Positions 1 through 12,014 of a stretch of DNA of 64,000 nucleotides are shown piece after piece (positions within the stretch are counted from its first letter, which is position 1; the number at the start of each line of letters is the position of its first letter). A program made the position numbers and the translations under genes. The DNA is from Ceratopteris richardii (Eukaryota; Streptophyta; Polypodiopsida; Polypodiales; Pteridaceae): contig CM035439.1 of NCBI GenBank assembly GCA_020310875.1, forward strand, positions 140,745,139 to 140,809,138. Reading direction: 5' to 3'. A model generated the notes under the pieces. That model was given only the letters and a program-made list of their open reading frames with translations. It made no database searches and was not told the DNA's origin.

Positions 1-1815
1 TATAGCTTCTTTTCGAGGAGGTGATTGTGGGGGGTCGGTGGTAGTGGTTCGGTTGATTCATCCTGGGTGACTAGGAGCTCTTGGCCAGAGGTAACTGCTG
101 TTTGGGAGGTTGTCTCAATGGGTTCGGATGTAATAATAGGTCCTTCCCCCGTAGTAATAGGAATTTGGATGTTTTTACCTGATCAAGGTCTTGTTTGGAA
201 TCTTCGTGGTTCATATTGAACAAGAGGCCTCTGGATCGCTGACCGGACTGCTTCCACTACCCCATATGTTTCTCCCACCAATAGTAGGCTTTCGCTGTAT
301 TCGGAGTCGACCCCAACTTCTTCCAAGAGTTTAGCCATGAGCACCCTACTGCTCTGTTCGATGAGCAGTTGTTGTGACCACACTCGTTCCATGATTTGAT
401 ACAGCCTTCGGAGTTATGTTGTATATGCTGGGGTTCCGGTGGTTTCTTCTACTTTTGCTTCTTCTCCTTCCTCTTCTTCTACCTCTGAGTGTTCTAGTTG
501 TTGAGATAAAGTTCTCTGCTGATCATCACCCCAATGTACATGGCGGCTATCTATGGATTTCCTTCGTCTTTGGGAAGAGGTGCCCTATTCTTCTGTGTCC
601 GAAAAGAATTCTACATCAGAGAGTTGGGTATTCTGTAAGAATGATTTGAAGTCGAAGGTTCATCCCTTCAACGTCTCCAACCGTAGCAAATTCAAATTCG
701 AAAGGTACAGAGGGAGCCGATGGGGCAGCTTGTGATGTACCTTCAGATCCAGACCTGGGTATTCTAATGGTAAAAGGAGGTACAGTGGCCTCCCCTCGTG
801 GTGAGACTTCCGGAGTCATCAAAACTTCACGTGTCTTGACACAAGCAATCGAGCCCCTCATGCACTTGGATTGATAAGTGGCCGTTTTGAGTCTCTTAAA
901 CATTTGTAGTTGTGCCCAAGTTAAAGCACGTTTGATGGGTACATCATATGCTAAGCATCTTTAGATAATGTGCGTGATTGCACAACAACCATTCACCACT
1001 AGTTTTCTAGATGATCTTTTATTTGCTTCATACAACTGCTCCACAATCCATACATGAAGCTTAATCGGTAACGCATCCATCTCCGCCAAGTAAAGAGCAA
1101 ACCATATTCGTTTGTGGGGTTGGGTGAATCGATCCTGCCCAGGAAACGCAAAGTGTTGCATGCACATATGGAGAGGGATAGACACATTTGGTGTGATAGC
1201 TGCCATATCTTTCAGCTTCGGTAGTTGTCGGTTCTTCATGTTAGTGGGAATGAGAGCATCCTTCTCAGAAGGTACATGTGTGTTGTGCATATTCAAAGCA
1301 AAGCTCACCAATTCCAATGTAAGTTCGAACCTCTTCAACTCGTTGTTGCCCAGCAAAGAAGAAAGAACGAACATTCCTGGTTTGTCCTTTTCTTCATTAG
1401 CCTCTAATGTTCAGACCAAATAGTAACATCGTAGGAGATCTAGTTTGGGTAAGGGTTCTTCAAAGTACTCCGATAGCCCTGCACGTTGCGATATGGTTTG
1501 AAGGTCTTGTGTGTTTTGGAGGGTCTCAAACTCTTTTGAAAAGAATTGGAATCAGACCCATGACTTGTCATACTCACACTTGGGCTCCCAGATATACTTA
1601 GCTTCTCCTAAGGGCCCTGACATGCCATTAAACCAATGAGAATTTGCATGGACTCTCTCTGTTATTCTTGTGGGAGGGTCTGGTATGGGTATTTGCTGGA
1701 GGTGTTGCAGCTCTACAGGTCGTTCAGTTCGTGATGCATCAATAGGTAAACTGTCCACATTAATCCCTACAGTACTTACTCCTACCTATGAGCTCGAGCC
1801 TACTGCTTCAGCCAT
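1..1815 (-). pseudogene. Retroelement-associated long ORF, tandem copy 1, truncated by window edge
   Basis: Decayed reading frame starting at the ATG complementary to 1813-1815 and running off the left edge. An early TAG lies at 1786-1788, and several frameshifts and stops follow. The best-preserved block (961-1374) has HFAFPG, PHKRIWFALYLAE and VVNGCCAITHII. It aligns with the block at 3824-4165 of the neighbouring copy (PHKHLWFGLYLA, VVHGCCALMRIIYMCLAYD). Upstream, HWFNGMSGPLGEAKYIWE matches HWFQGLAGPLGEAKFIYE of copy 2. The tail (183-392) is helical and charged. The layout recalls plant retrotransposon accessory proteins of the Transposase_32 or plant-mobile-domain kind, but this is inference; I do not firmly recognise the family. 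The strand is the same as the gypsy protease fragment at 5.5-6.1 kb. Confidence 0.5.
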
Positions 1816-2383
1816 GAGACTGCTTGTAGCTGTTGATGCTTAACTGCTAGAAGAAGAGAGGCACATTAACATTGCATAGGAAACATGATGTTATGGTGTT
1901 CCCTCCACAATACTAACATGACATTCCAAGTGGTTAGGGGTTAGTGGGTGGAGTGTTTGTTATGTGTGTGAATGTTGGTTAGTAGGTTAGTGTTCATCCT
2001 AGATGCATACATTGGATGTGCAATGTGCTCAGAATGCACCTACATCAGAGGGAACTGATTTACGAAGTTGGGTCATGCGGTTTGATATGGGATTTCAGTC
2101 TCCAAACTTTGATGGTGGAATCGTAGCTTTTAGTGGTGATGACATGTAATGGTTTGTGGATTGGATTGTGTTGGATTTGGGACCTTTTGGGTACCTATTT
2201 CCCAACATTCCTAGGTGTGACCGAAGATGTAGTGGTGGGGAGTGTAGATATTTGCCCTGGGATTTGTGCCAAGGGTGCTTGTGGGTGTTGATTCAATCTT
2301 GTGAATGAAGGTGAAGCTATCTGAGCTCATAAGAAGGTCTTGGGCACCCATATCTGTCTAGCATTTGGGGTAGCCTTCATTGA
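1816..2383. other. Spacer between the two tandem ORF copies
   Basis: No coding potential is recognised. It is the region upstream of copy 1 and downstream of copy 2, GT-rich on the plus strand. It resembles in composition the stretch upstream of copy 2 (4755-5469), as expected if the duplication unit includes 5' flanking DNA. Confidence 0.35.
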
Positions 2384-4754
2384 CTACTTTGGAACCCAAA
2401 TAGAAATAGTTTGTCTAGATTGATGCCTAGGATAATCCTTCGTTGTAGTTCTCGACACTGTAGCTTGTTTGGTGCAACTTTGGGATCTTGTCTCCAAAGC
2501 TGAGGGTTGTTCACCCTTGCGTACCCAGATCTGCTTCATGCCACGAGGTACTCTATATTGTACAGGTTGGTGCTCATGCTTCTTGATCATCGGCCTCCCC
2601 TGTGTCGTGTGTTGCTCAACTTGCTTTCCTCGAATCCTCTTTGGAAAATAAGGGAACTCCTCTTTGACTTCTGCACTTTTGTCAAGAGTGACAATCTTCT
2701 GCACCATAGAACTTTGGACAAGAATAATGGAGATAGAGGTGATGGGAGGAGTAGTTATAATAGGACTGGATATCGGGGGCCAAATGGAAACAGGGGATGG
2801 AATACAAACCTCGTGGCTCTCTACAATGTCAAGGGAGGGTTGGGTTGGTGCTGCATTAGAAGGGATGGTTTCACTAATGGTATGTACATGGGAAGTGTCT
2901 TCACTCACTATTAGGTCAATAGTAGAAGAACCCACAGGGGGTGTGGATGTGATAGGATCTATCGGTACACGAATGTATGTGCCCAACCGTTTGAGGGTTC
3001 TAACTCACCGAGGGTCAAACTAGGGAAGGGGTTTCTGTAGCAAGTAACGTAAGGCTTTTGGTACACTTACTTACTCGACCAATTCATGCATAGCTGAGAT
3101 GAAAGTCTCCTCGAATCCATCATTGACCAATTTTTGCTGTAAGATGGCTTGGCTCTGTTCCTCAATCACTCTGGTCCTTGCCCAAACCTTATTCATAGTG
3201 TTATGGAGCCGTCAAATGGCTATCGTTTATGCTGCTCCTTCTGTCGTCTCCTCTTCATATGTACTAGTTTCCCCTTGAGCTTTGACTTGTGCCTCCAACT
3301 GATGTGCTCCTTCCTCACTCTCTTCAATGTCAACATCGCCCTCATTGATCACCGTACGGTAATCGTCTTCATCTTCAGAGTCAGCATTCTCTCCCTCTGA
3401 TGGTGTTGTGGGGTATGCATGTCATTCAAATTCTTGAGAAATGAATTGTGTGTCTGAAAACTGGAAGTCACTGGACAACACCTCTGGGATCTCAAAATCA
3501 AATGTAGTGTTGATCTTCTCTATGCCCAAACTAGTGACCCGGAAGGTAAAAGAGTCAGAGGAAAACGTAGAGGTCACCACGGGAGCTTCAACGGTAGTGG
3601 TGGCCATGATTGAGATGGTGGTAGGAACAACAGTCGCTACTTGTGAAACCTCACACATGGTAGAGGAGCAATTCAAGCAGACTCGGAGGGGTGGAACACT
3701 TGGTTTTGGTTGAACCGGAGGTCGTTGGGGGGAGGTCTTGGGTGTGGGCTATGGTGAAGGTGATAGACTTTGTAAGCAAGGGATTGTGCCACACATGCGC
3801 TTGAATCTTCTAGCATTGGGGGATCACGTGGTTTTCTTTGAGCCTTTGTATTGTGGTAACTGTGCTGCTAGAAGGGCTCTCTCAATAGTGATATCATAAG
3901 CCAAACACATATAGATAATGCGCATGAGGGCACAACAACCATGGACAACCTTTTTCTTCTCCCAATGATGTCCTACCAGTAAAAGCTGGTCTTGGATATA
4001 AGTGGCAATGTCAACCGTTTGAGGCCTAGTAGTGGCAAGGTACAATCCAAACCATAGATGTTTGTGGGGGATTGTAAATGCCGGAAAAGCAAAATTTTGG
4101 AGGCATATTCTCAAAGGAGTGGTTAGTTGAGGAGTGATGGCTGAGATTTCTGGCCATTTTTCCACATCACTTCACTTCATAGCCTCTAGGATAAGGTGCT
4201 CTTTCTCCATGGGCATATGATTGCCATGAATCTTAAGAGCGGTCCTGATTAAGTCCAAAGAGAAGGTGAACTTCTTGAAGGGGGTTCATTGACTAAGGAA
4301 GGTAGTACAAAGACGGGATCCAACTCCTTTTGCTCTTGTTCTTTTATAGAAGCCACCAGATAATAACATCAATAAAAGTCGGGTTTAGGGAGTGATGCAT
4401 TGAAGTAGTTTGCAAACCCTGCTCTCTGCTAGATGGGTCTGAGTTCTTCACTATTCTGAAGGTCTTCAAACTCTTGTGAGAATAATTGATATTGCCACCA
4501 CACATTTGCTCCGTATCTCAGGTTGGCTTCATAGATAAATTTTGCTTCGCCCAATGGTCCGGCAAGCCCTTGGAACCAATGCACCTTATTGCTTAGTTTT
4601 TTTATCTTTCCCCGGGAGGGTCTTCAATGGGCATGGGTCCTATGAAACCTTGGAACTCTGGGGGTATTGATGTTAACATGCTTTCAAATGAAAGAGCTGA
4701 GAAGTCGACTATAGACCGTCCGAGCACTGCACTGGTGGAACTTTTCGCTTGCAT
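2384..4754 (-). pseudogene. Retroelement-associated long ORF, tandem copy 2
   Basis: Homologue of copy 1 that can be followed from an ATG complementary to 4752-4754 to a stop just before 2384, roughly 790 codons with several frameshifts and stops. Order from the N-terminus: a short Ser-rich leader; a PLGEAKFIYE block; the conserved block 3824-4165 (FAFPAFTIPHKHLWFGLYLA, VVHGCCALMRIIYMCLAYD); a Thr/Val-rich segment (3422-3676); an acidic stretch (about 3300-3420, GENADSEDEDD); a helical segment (about 3080-3200); and a Pro/Thr- and Lys/Arg-rich tail (2384-2986). The function is unknown. It is probably a retrotransposon-encoded accessory or gag-like protein, given the adjacent gypsy protease on the same strand. 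Confidence 0.5.
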
Positions 4755-5469
4755 GATGAAAGCTTGTGAATGAACCTAAGCTGGAGTGAAGAGGAAAACA
4801 CATTAGTCATGAAAAATAATTAAGATCCCAAGAAGATGAGACCTCCATTCCTTTCCACCACCAACATGCTTCCCGTGCAGTGTGCATGGTTTTAATGATG
4901 TGTGAGATGAATGTGAGAACTGTGTGATTTGACTGTGAGTGGTAGTGTGTGAGGTGCGTGGCTTTACAATTGAAGATTAATGAGCACTGCCTACAAAGTT
5001 AGTGTAGGTTACAAGAATGGTGGTGATATGAGTTTGTCGAGCTGGAGATGGGTGGAGTGGTCAATAAGTGTTTAGCTTCACCAACTCAGCGATCAGAATG
5101 GGCTTGGTTGAGAGTTTTCATGATTAGTGAAGTCATGGGAATCCATTTCTATACAACATGGGGGGGTAGAAGAGATGAAGTGGAATCTACAAAAGAGGGT
5201 GTGTAGGGTGTCCTATTACTCGCAGAAAATATTTTCTTCAGTTTGAATAAAGTTGAAGCATAAACTACACATTTCTTAGGTATCCAAAGCTGGCAAGAAT
5301 TGGGCTGAGCTGTCAACATGCTCAGCCCATTAGGGAATTAGGCATTCTGTACCACTGATCTAGGTGAACACCGTGTTAGTGAGGGTGATCTGATGGAGGT
5401 TCTTGAATCCTCCCATATTTAAATGCCTGATTGGGGGGTTCATGAGGTTCTGTAGAGCTTGCCTGGAGT
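4755..5469. other. Non-coding stretch between tandem ORF copy 2 and the protease fragment
   Basis: Nothing recognisable. The plus strand is rich in TGTGAG-type GT runs, as is the region upstream of copy 1. No LTR ends, TATA box or primer site could be identified. Confidence 0.3.
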
Positions 5470-6087
5470 CTATGATAGTTCACACCCAACTAGAGGCCAA
5501 GCCTTATGCCACCATATTTGTCTAGTTCTTGTTTGCTTGCTCAACCTCATCTCTTGGATGGGTGGTATTTCTTGCTTATGTTTGGTAGGGCTAGTTAACC
5601 CACACAAAGTTGGATTGAGGCCATGCACAACTAGAGGGTCTTCTGTTAATTCCAACACTTCTCTGCACCGACCTCTGAGTGGTAGCTCATGGCACTGTCC
5701 TACAAGTTCCAACTAGAGCACACTTTTGCAAAGATTTAAGTTCACCAAGTAGTGGTATAACCATTCCTGGCCTAGGATCATAGGTTCTATTAGGTCATCG
5801 TCATGGCAAACCAAAAGTTTCACTGTCAACATCACATCCTCGATGGATATTGGTAACTCAACCTCACCTATGCAAGGGGTTTCTAATCCACCTAATCCTA
5901 TGAGATAGGCTTCAATAGGCTTCACTTCATAGTCTTGACAAAGGGAGAGTCTAATTGCATTCATCGTTGCACTAGAGTCAATTAAAGCCTTAAATTGCAT
6001 GCACATGGGGTCATGACCTAGAGTGATGTTAACAAATGGTCTCCTATCAACAACATTAGGGATATCCCTTCCTCTAATTTGACACAT
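5470..6087 (-). pseudogene. Ty3/gypsy retropepsin-like aspartic protease fragment
   Basis: The open part (5713-6087) reads through a retropepsin fold: PFVNITLG, ALIDSSATMNAI with the catalytic Asp near residue 37, a hydrophobic strand region (VELPISIEDVMLTVKLLV) and ILGQEWLYHY, corresponding to the usual ILG-W-L motif. The family expects Asp-Ser/Thr-Gly at the active site; here Gly is replaced by Ser, so it would not be catalytic as read. After one stop the frame continues to 5470. No reverse transcriptase follows it on this strand, so the protease is detached from its pol. Confidence 0.65.
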
Positions 6088-6099
6088 AGCTACTAGATA

Positions 6100-6390
6100 T
6101 CATGAAGCATCCTCCGATTGAGGTTCTCTACCTAGTCCTCTCCTTCGCATGTGCCTAATGTGTTCTAATGCCCCTGCTTGGGCTTCAGCTCTGATTCGTT
6201 CCTCCTCTTCCTTTCGCTTTTTGGCTAGAGTTAGCTGTTTAAGAATGTCCTCTGTTAAGGGTTCTTGATAGAGCTTAATTTTGCATCCGCTGATATAATT
6301 AGGCATTACCTCACCTTCTAGAGTTGCTAGTTGAACAACACTGCTAGTGGATATCCTATTGATGATCATGGGTCCATATCCTCATTTCTC
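6100..6390 (-). pseudogene. Ty3/gypsy integrase C-terminal (GPY/F-like) fragment
   Basis: The frame reads GPMIINRISTSSVVQLATLEG, then NYISGCKIKLY and a Lys/Glu/Arg-rich helical tail. This corresponds to the GPY/F module and the V-N-G-K-Y segment that ends many plant gypsy polyproteins. It is followed after 12 bp by the protease fragment, an order not expected in one element, so two elements or a rearrangement meet here. The upstream boundary abuts a plus-strand coiled-coil pseudogene at about 6393. Confidence 0.6.
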
Positions 6391-6392
6391 TA

Positions 6393-7943
6393 ACTAGAGG
6401 AACTTCAATTATTAAAAATTAAGATTAATGATTTAGATATTCACATATAGGAGATTACTAATGATCACCAAGAGGCCATAGAACAACTTCAACTAGTTCA
6501 AGATAAACTCAGGCAAGTCAGAGCCAATAAGGATTACTTGTAGAATCAAGCTGCTACTCTCCTCATCAAAGAGAATTTCTTTTTTGATCAGGTTGTTTCT
6601 TTAAGAGAGAATTTACAAGTTGCCTTGGCAAAGATCAAAGGTATTAAGGATCTAGAAGGTCAATTACATGAAGTTACATAGACCTCAATATTTGCAAGAT
6701 AAGGAAATTTAAGTTACTAAGTTGACAAAGCTTTAAGATGCATTACAATGACAAGATGAAAGTAAAGACGTTGCATTAAGTCAAAACATTAGGAAAAAAA
6801 TGGACCTTGCATGGGCCTTGTAAGGATTCCTAATTTTTAGGGATTAAATTGCTTAATCCATGAGATTATGAGGCCACTTCAAACCACTAGTGGTATTGTA
6901 GAATAAAATAATATTTCAAGAATTGCTTTTCTTGAAGTCTCACGTCGTCAGATTTCGTGACCCTTGGATTGAATTAATCGACGGTCTATATTGATAGATT
7001 GAAAAGTTAGAGAGAGAGAGAGCATTAAATTTCTTGGGAGTTAGCAGAGTGGCATCGCACTCTCTCTGCACGTTTTCCAACCGTTGGATTTGAAGAGATC
7101 TGACGTACCCCCGCGAATGGGGCTGAGCGAAATTGACGCACACACGAGAGCCATTGGATAGATTTCCTCATCGGATGGTCAGCATGCAAAGGCACCCAAT
7201 CTCTTGTATGTGAGCAATCTTAGCCATGGGATCTTCTCTTCATCCAAAGGTTGGGGATGCAGGCGCCTTTCCTTCACGGAATTCAAACTACGACGTCAGA
7301 TTTCCAGCCTGATCGAATGGTGGAGAAGAGTTCGCGCTGTTTGTAATGATTGCACTCATCTTGGCCACTTGTTCTAAAAGAAATCCAAGGGAGGAGAATG
7401 AAAGTAGCCTTGACTTTTGCCATTTCACCTTCACCTTTAGATCTTCAAGCAATCCAAGGGCTCTAAATGATTTGCAAGCAATTCAAAACCACTCTCAAAA
7501 CAAAACCCACGAGTTTTTCCTGGTTTTATCATGGTTGACCACACAAAAACAAGGGAAGCCTATGCCTACCCTATGTGATTAAGCCACTAGACTGTGTCCA
7601 CCACCCTCCTCTCATTGGTCCATCTCTAATCACTCCTTAATCTAAAAGGCCCATGCAGGGTTCATTTTTTCCCCTAATGAGGATGCTGAGTTGCAACAGC
7701 TCCGAATTCAAACTAAAGAGGCACATGTGGCAACAAAAGATTTTTTGGACAAATTATTTGCTGAATTTACAAAAGCAAAAGCTAATGTTGTGCCTCGAAC
7801 GTTCAACTGTAGGATAATCCCAATGATGACCTTTTTTGAGAGATTATGATTTCGAAGTATCTACTCTTCAAGGACTTTTTGATGAATTTCTTTATGATTT
7901 AGGTAGAATTCAACATATCGCTTTTGATTCAGATGAGCTATAA
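6393..7943 (+). pseudogene. Coiled-coil protein pseudogene, interrupted by an inverted-repeat element
   Basis: Reading the plus strand from about 6393 gives a long heptad-like helix (for example QEAIEQLQLVQDKLRQVRAN, SLRENLQVALAKIKGI) broken mainly by stop codons at positions expected to be Gln. After the inserted element the helix resumes at about 7679 (DAELQQLRIQTKEAHVATKD) and ends with DFEVSTLQGLFDEFLYDLGR and SDEL, followed by TAA at 7941-7943. The C-terminus resembles that of the minus-strand coiled-coil pseudogene at 9932-11070, which ends in a similar acidic DDEL. It is probably an accessory or gag-like gene of a retroelement. The start was not found. Confidence 0.45.
6788..7678. mobile_element. 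Short terminal-inverted-repeat element, copy A
   Basis: The ends are inverted repeats: ATTAGG plus an A-run plus TGCATGGGCCTT on the left, and AAGGCCCATGCA plus a T-run plus CCCCTAAT on the right. A second copy in the opposite orientation lies at 31183-32126 and shares about 120-150 bp at each end. The interiors are diverged and rich in CCATTGGAT-like motifs. It is non-autonomous, with no transposase reading frame. It sits inside the coiled-coil pseudogene. I see no convincing target-site duplication for this copy. Confidence 0.6.
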
Positions 7944-8459
7944 TGTACAGGGTTCAAGTCCATCATGCATGCCACTATTGTTGTTGGTGTGGCTACCTAA
8001 AATTGTAAAAATACCAAATTATTCTTCTTGTAAAGTTATGTCTCTAGAACTTCCTAGGAAAACTTAATTGTCATTTGCTAATGTAACTGGCAAAAAAGAG
8101 GTTAAGTACATTAAGTCCAGAAGGTAGTTGTATGCATTCCATAGAATGTGGAGAGTATGAGAAGTTATCAACAGTCAGAAGAAGAGGAAGTGATACTATT
8201 CATGCTCATATTGTATTCTATTCTCAACATAATAGAGATGCTGGTATTCGATTTGTTTCTCTTAGTATTTTTCTCTATTATTGTTCTTTTACTTACTCTG
8301 GTCTATGTGATAATTATCTATCATAAGTGTGCTAATACAACAAATAGGGAATAGAAATGCACAAGAGTAAACTCTGGTAACCCCCATTCCCTGAACATGC
8401 ATTGTATCTATAAGTTGAAGTAGCATGTCCCAAACACATTCTAAGTCAAGAATTCTCTA
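7944..8459. other. Unassigned stretch
   Basis: No coding similarity is recognised on either strand. It may contain the eroded end of the minus-strand gypsy integrase that becomes readable at 8460. Confidence 0.25.
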
Positions 8460-9350
8460 TAAGAGCTCATGATCGATCCATTGATGCTCTTGTGCTACTT
8501 TTAAAGTGGTTATCAGGAAGTCTAATGTCAACAATACATTTTGACCAAATAGCATTTGAAAGGGTGTGGCATTGAATCCATTTTATAGGAAACTCTATAA
8601 ACCCAAACAACATGATGTAGTTGTTTGTCCGAGTGAGAATGTTTATTGTTCCGTGAGAACAGTGCATAATATCTTCTTTGTGCTTTCCACTTGTTTGTTC
8701 ACTTGTGGGTGGTATGGAGCCGACTTCTTGTGAATGACCATGAATTCTTGTAACAAGCATGCAATGACCTCATTCAAGAAATGGGTACCATGATCTATTG
8801 GCAAAGCATATCTCATAAAAACATTCTCAAATAGGAACTTGGCAGTAGTTCGTGCATCGTTCTTCTTAGTGGCTTTCATTTCTACCCATTTTGTTAGATA
8901 ATCTGTGGCAATAATAATGTATTCCACATGTGAACTCTTCATTGGGGGATTAATATAACCAACAAAGTTTATGCCCCGCTTGGAGAATGCGCGTCCTTCC
9001 ATCATGGGTATCAATGACATCTCATCTTTGTGTATAGGGTATTGAGTTCGTTGAAAAATATCACACTGCTTCACATAGGTATGAGCATCCATGTGGAGAG
9101 TTGGCCACCAATTATAGCTATGATCACTAGGTCTGGTCCAAAACGTCCATCTGTCACACCTTGGTGAGTAGTTTCTAAGATCTTCCGATATTCACTTTTG
9201 TGGACACATAAGTGTAGATAGCCATCTCTTCCATGCTTGTATAGGTTATCTCCAATAAGAGTGTAGTCTAGTGCTTCCTATTCTAAGCTTCTTCTCCTAG
9301 CTAGATTCATCTCTTGAGGGAAAGTCTTTGTTTATATGGTACTTACTCTA
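8460..9350 (-). pseudogene. Ty3/gypsy integrase pseudogene (element B)
   Basis: Reading minus from about 9350 gives the end of the RNase H-integrase linker (YTLIGDNLYKHGRDGYLHLC), an H2C2 zinc-binding module (HKSEYRKILETTHQG ending CDIFQRT), and the rve core at 8643-9092. The core has INFVGYINPP, IIATDYLTKWVEMKA, DHGTHFLNEV and YHPQVNKQVESTKK. The Asp and Glu of the D,D-35-E pattern are partly visible, but the usual NGQ is NKQ. Past 8643 the frame shifts into a degraded tail. No intact RT is attached. Confidence 0.75.
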
Positions 9351-9931
9351 TCAGAATACAACACCAATTCCAAAGGAAAGGGTACACGAACAGGGATCTA
9401 TGGATGCAAAATACACTCATAAACATGCGTTCACATTCCTTTTTACAAACTTCAACAATTAGGCTCTTTGAACATTAACATTGCACATTACTCAGAGACT
9501 TCAAATACACAGACCGTCTTTAGAGATAAAATAATTCAAAAATACAAAAATAATCGCTTTATTACTAACATGATTCGGCTTACACTTCCATTAATTACAT
9601 CAGACTAATACTCAGCATATACATTAGTTTGCAATACTGAGCTTGGTTCTTACAATCATTTCAGAATCACCACTCCACACACAAAAATACTTCTCAATAT
9701 TGCACCGTAATGTACTACACCGTTCATCTCTTCATAATCTTCACACCATTCCATACTTGGAAATTTACAAGAAAATACCAAAATTCTAGACTCTGAAAAC
9801 TATTGAGATCTCCATTTCAAAACCTCCTTTTTCCCATTACAAAACATGTTTACAAAGAAATGTGGTCTTCCATACTAGCTACTAACAATCGCACGCACTA
9901 TGGATCCGAACTCACTAAACAAAAAAAATGT
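9351..9931. other. AT-rich non-coding stretch
   Basis: No reading frame is recognised. It lies immediately 3' of the minus-strand coiled-coil pseudogene and could be its 3' untranslated region or an LTR remnant. No matching second LTR was found. Confidence 0.25.
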
Positions 9932-11070
9932 TTACAATTCATCATCATTATTCTTCATCTTTGGGAACATGAATCTTTCTATATCATATCTAAGTTCTTT
10001 AAACATCTCTTCTATATTTTCTTCTGCAAGTCCGATTTTTGCTTCAAAGAAACTCTTTCGGATCTAGCATATTTTGGCTAGCACTTCAGCAACTAATGGT
10101 TGCTGCTTCCAGTTTTGGTATTCTATTCTACAACTTCTCTAACATATTATCAAAAGCTATAGTAACATTCAATATTTTATCTATATATTCCTCCGTTAAC
10201 TTCTGCACCATCTAGTTTACATTTATATGTTATTTCCAAAATGGAGGCGCTTTTCTTCAGTTCCATGACCTCTGCATCCTTGCCTTGCAATACTAATTTT
10301 GCATCTATATAGTGTTGCTTCCACTCTGCAATCTATCTTTCCAACTCCAGAATACTAGCCAACTATGCAGACACTGTGTCATAGTTTTCCTAGATAGTGC
10401 AGAGTTTATCTTCAAGCTCCATAAATTTTGAGTTCCGCACCGCCAATTTTAGTTTGAGGACCTCTGCATCCTTGCCTTCCAATACTAAGTTTGCATCTGC
10501 AGAGTGCTGCTTCCACTCTGCAACCTGTCTTTCCAGCTCCGGAATACTAGCCAACTGTGTAGAAATTGTGTCACAGTTTTCCTGGACAGTGCGAAGTTTG
10601 TCTTCAAGCTCCGGAAATTTTGAGTTTTGAAAAATGCTGGATTTTTTGTGAATAACAAAGTAAATAGGACCCCAATCTTTGAGTCTAGCACAACATTAAT
10701 TTCTCTTCTGGACCTCCAAAATAATCTTCTCACCTCCTTCTTTAATTTTTGAAAAATTATTTCGGCCCAGTTTACCTGTGTTTTTTATGATTCCTTTATT
10801 AACACATAATTGCTGCAAAACACGGTAATGCTTTGCCTGCATCTTTATAATCATTCTCATCAATAGTAAGCCCAGCTTTATTGGATTACTGTCAGGTAGC
10901 TGGATAAATTTATATTCTCCAAAACATGGTTTCCCCAACAATGTGTAGATCTCTACTGCATCGACAGACTATATTGGCTATAATACATGTGCTCGCAATG
11001 TGTAATCATTTCGTGATCAGTGCTAGCAATAATTGGAAGGTATCCTTCCCTACCCGTAGGCTTATCTCCT
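9932..11070 (-). pseudogene. Coiled-coil protein pseudogene with 64-residue repeats
   Basis: From the 5' side: DKPTGREGYLPIIAST and a Cys/His/Tyr-rich piece (about 10960-11065), then a frame running from TLLGKPCFGEYKF (about 10941) through one TAA near 10690 into LKDWGPIYFVIH. Next comes a strongly helical segment, FPELEDKLRTVQENCDTIST, repeated with a 64-codon period. It ends EENIEEMFKELRYDIERFMF and DDEL with TAA at 9932-9934. The second repeat unit has three in-frame TAG codons where the first has CAG. There are frameshifts between the blocks. The family is unknown; I suspect a retroelement accessory or gag-like protein related to the plus-strand coiled-coil pseudogene at 6393-7943. Confidence 0.5.
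10267..10640 (-). repeat. 192-bp tandem repeat encoding a coiled-coil unit, two copies
   Basis: GACCTCTGCATCCTTGCCTT recurs at 10267 and 10459, giving a 192-bp period, exactly 64 codons. Similarity continues through both units. On the minus strand both encode ELE-K-L, LASI-ELER and AEWKQH motifs. The period, a multiple of three, means the duplication preserved the frame when the gene was functional. Confidence 0.8.
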
Positions 11071-12014
<944 letters not shown>

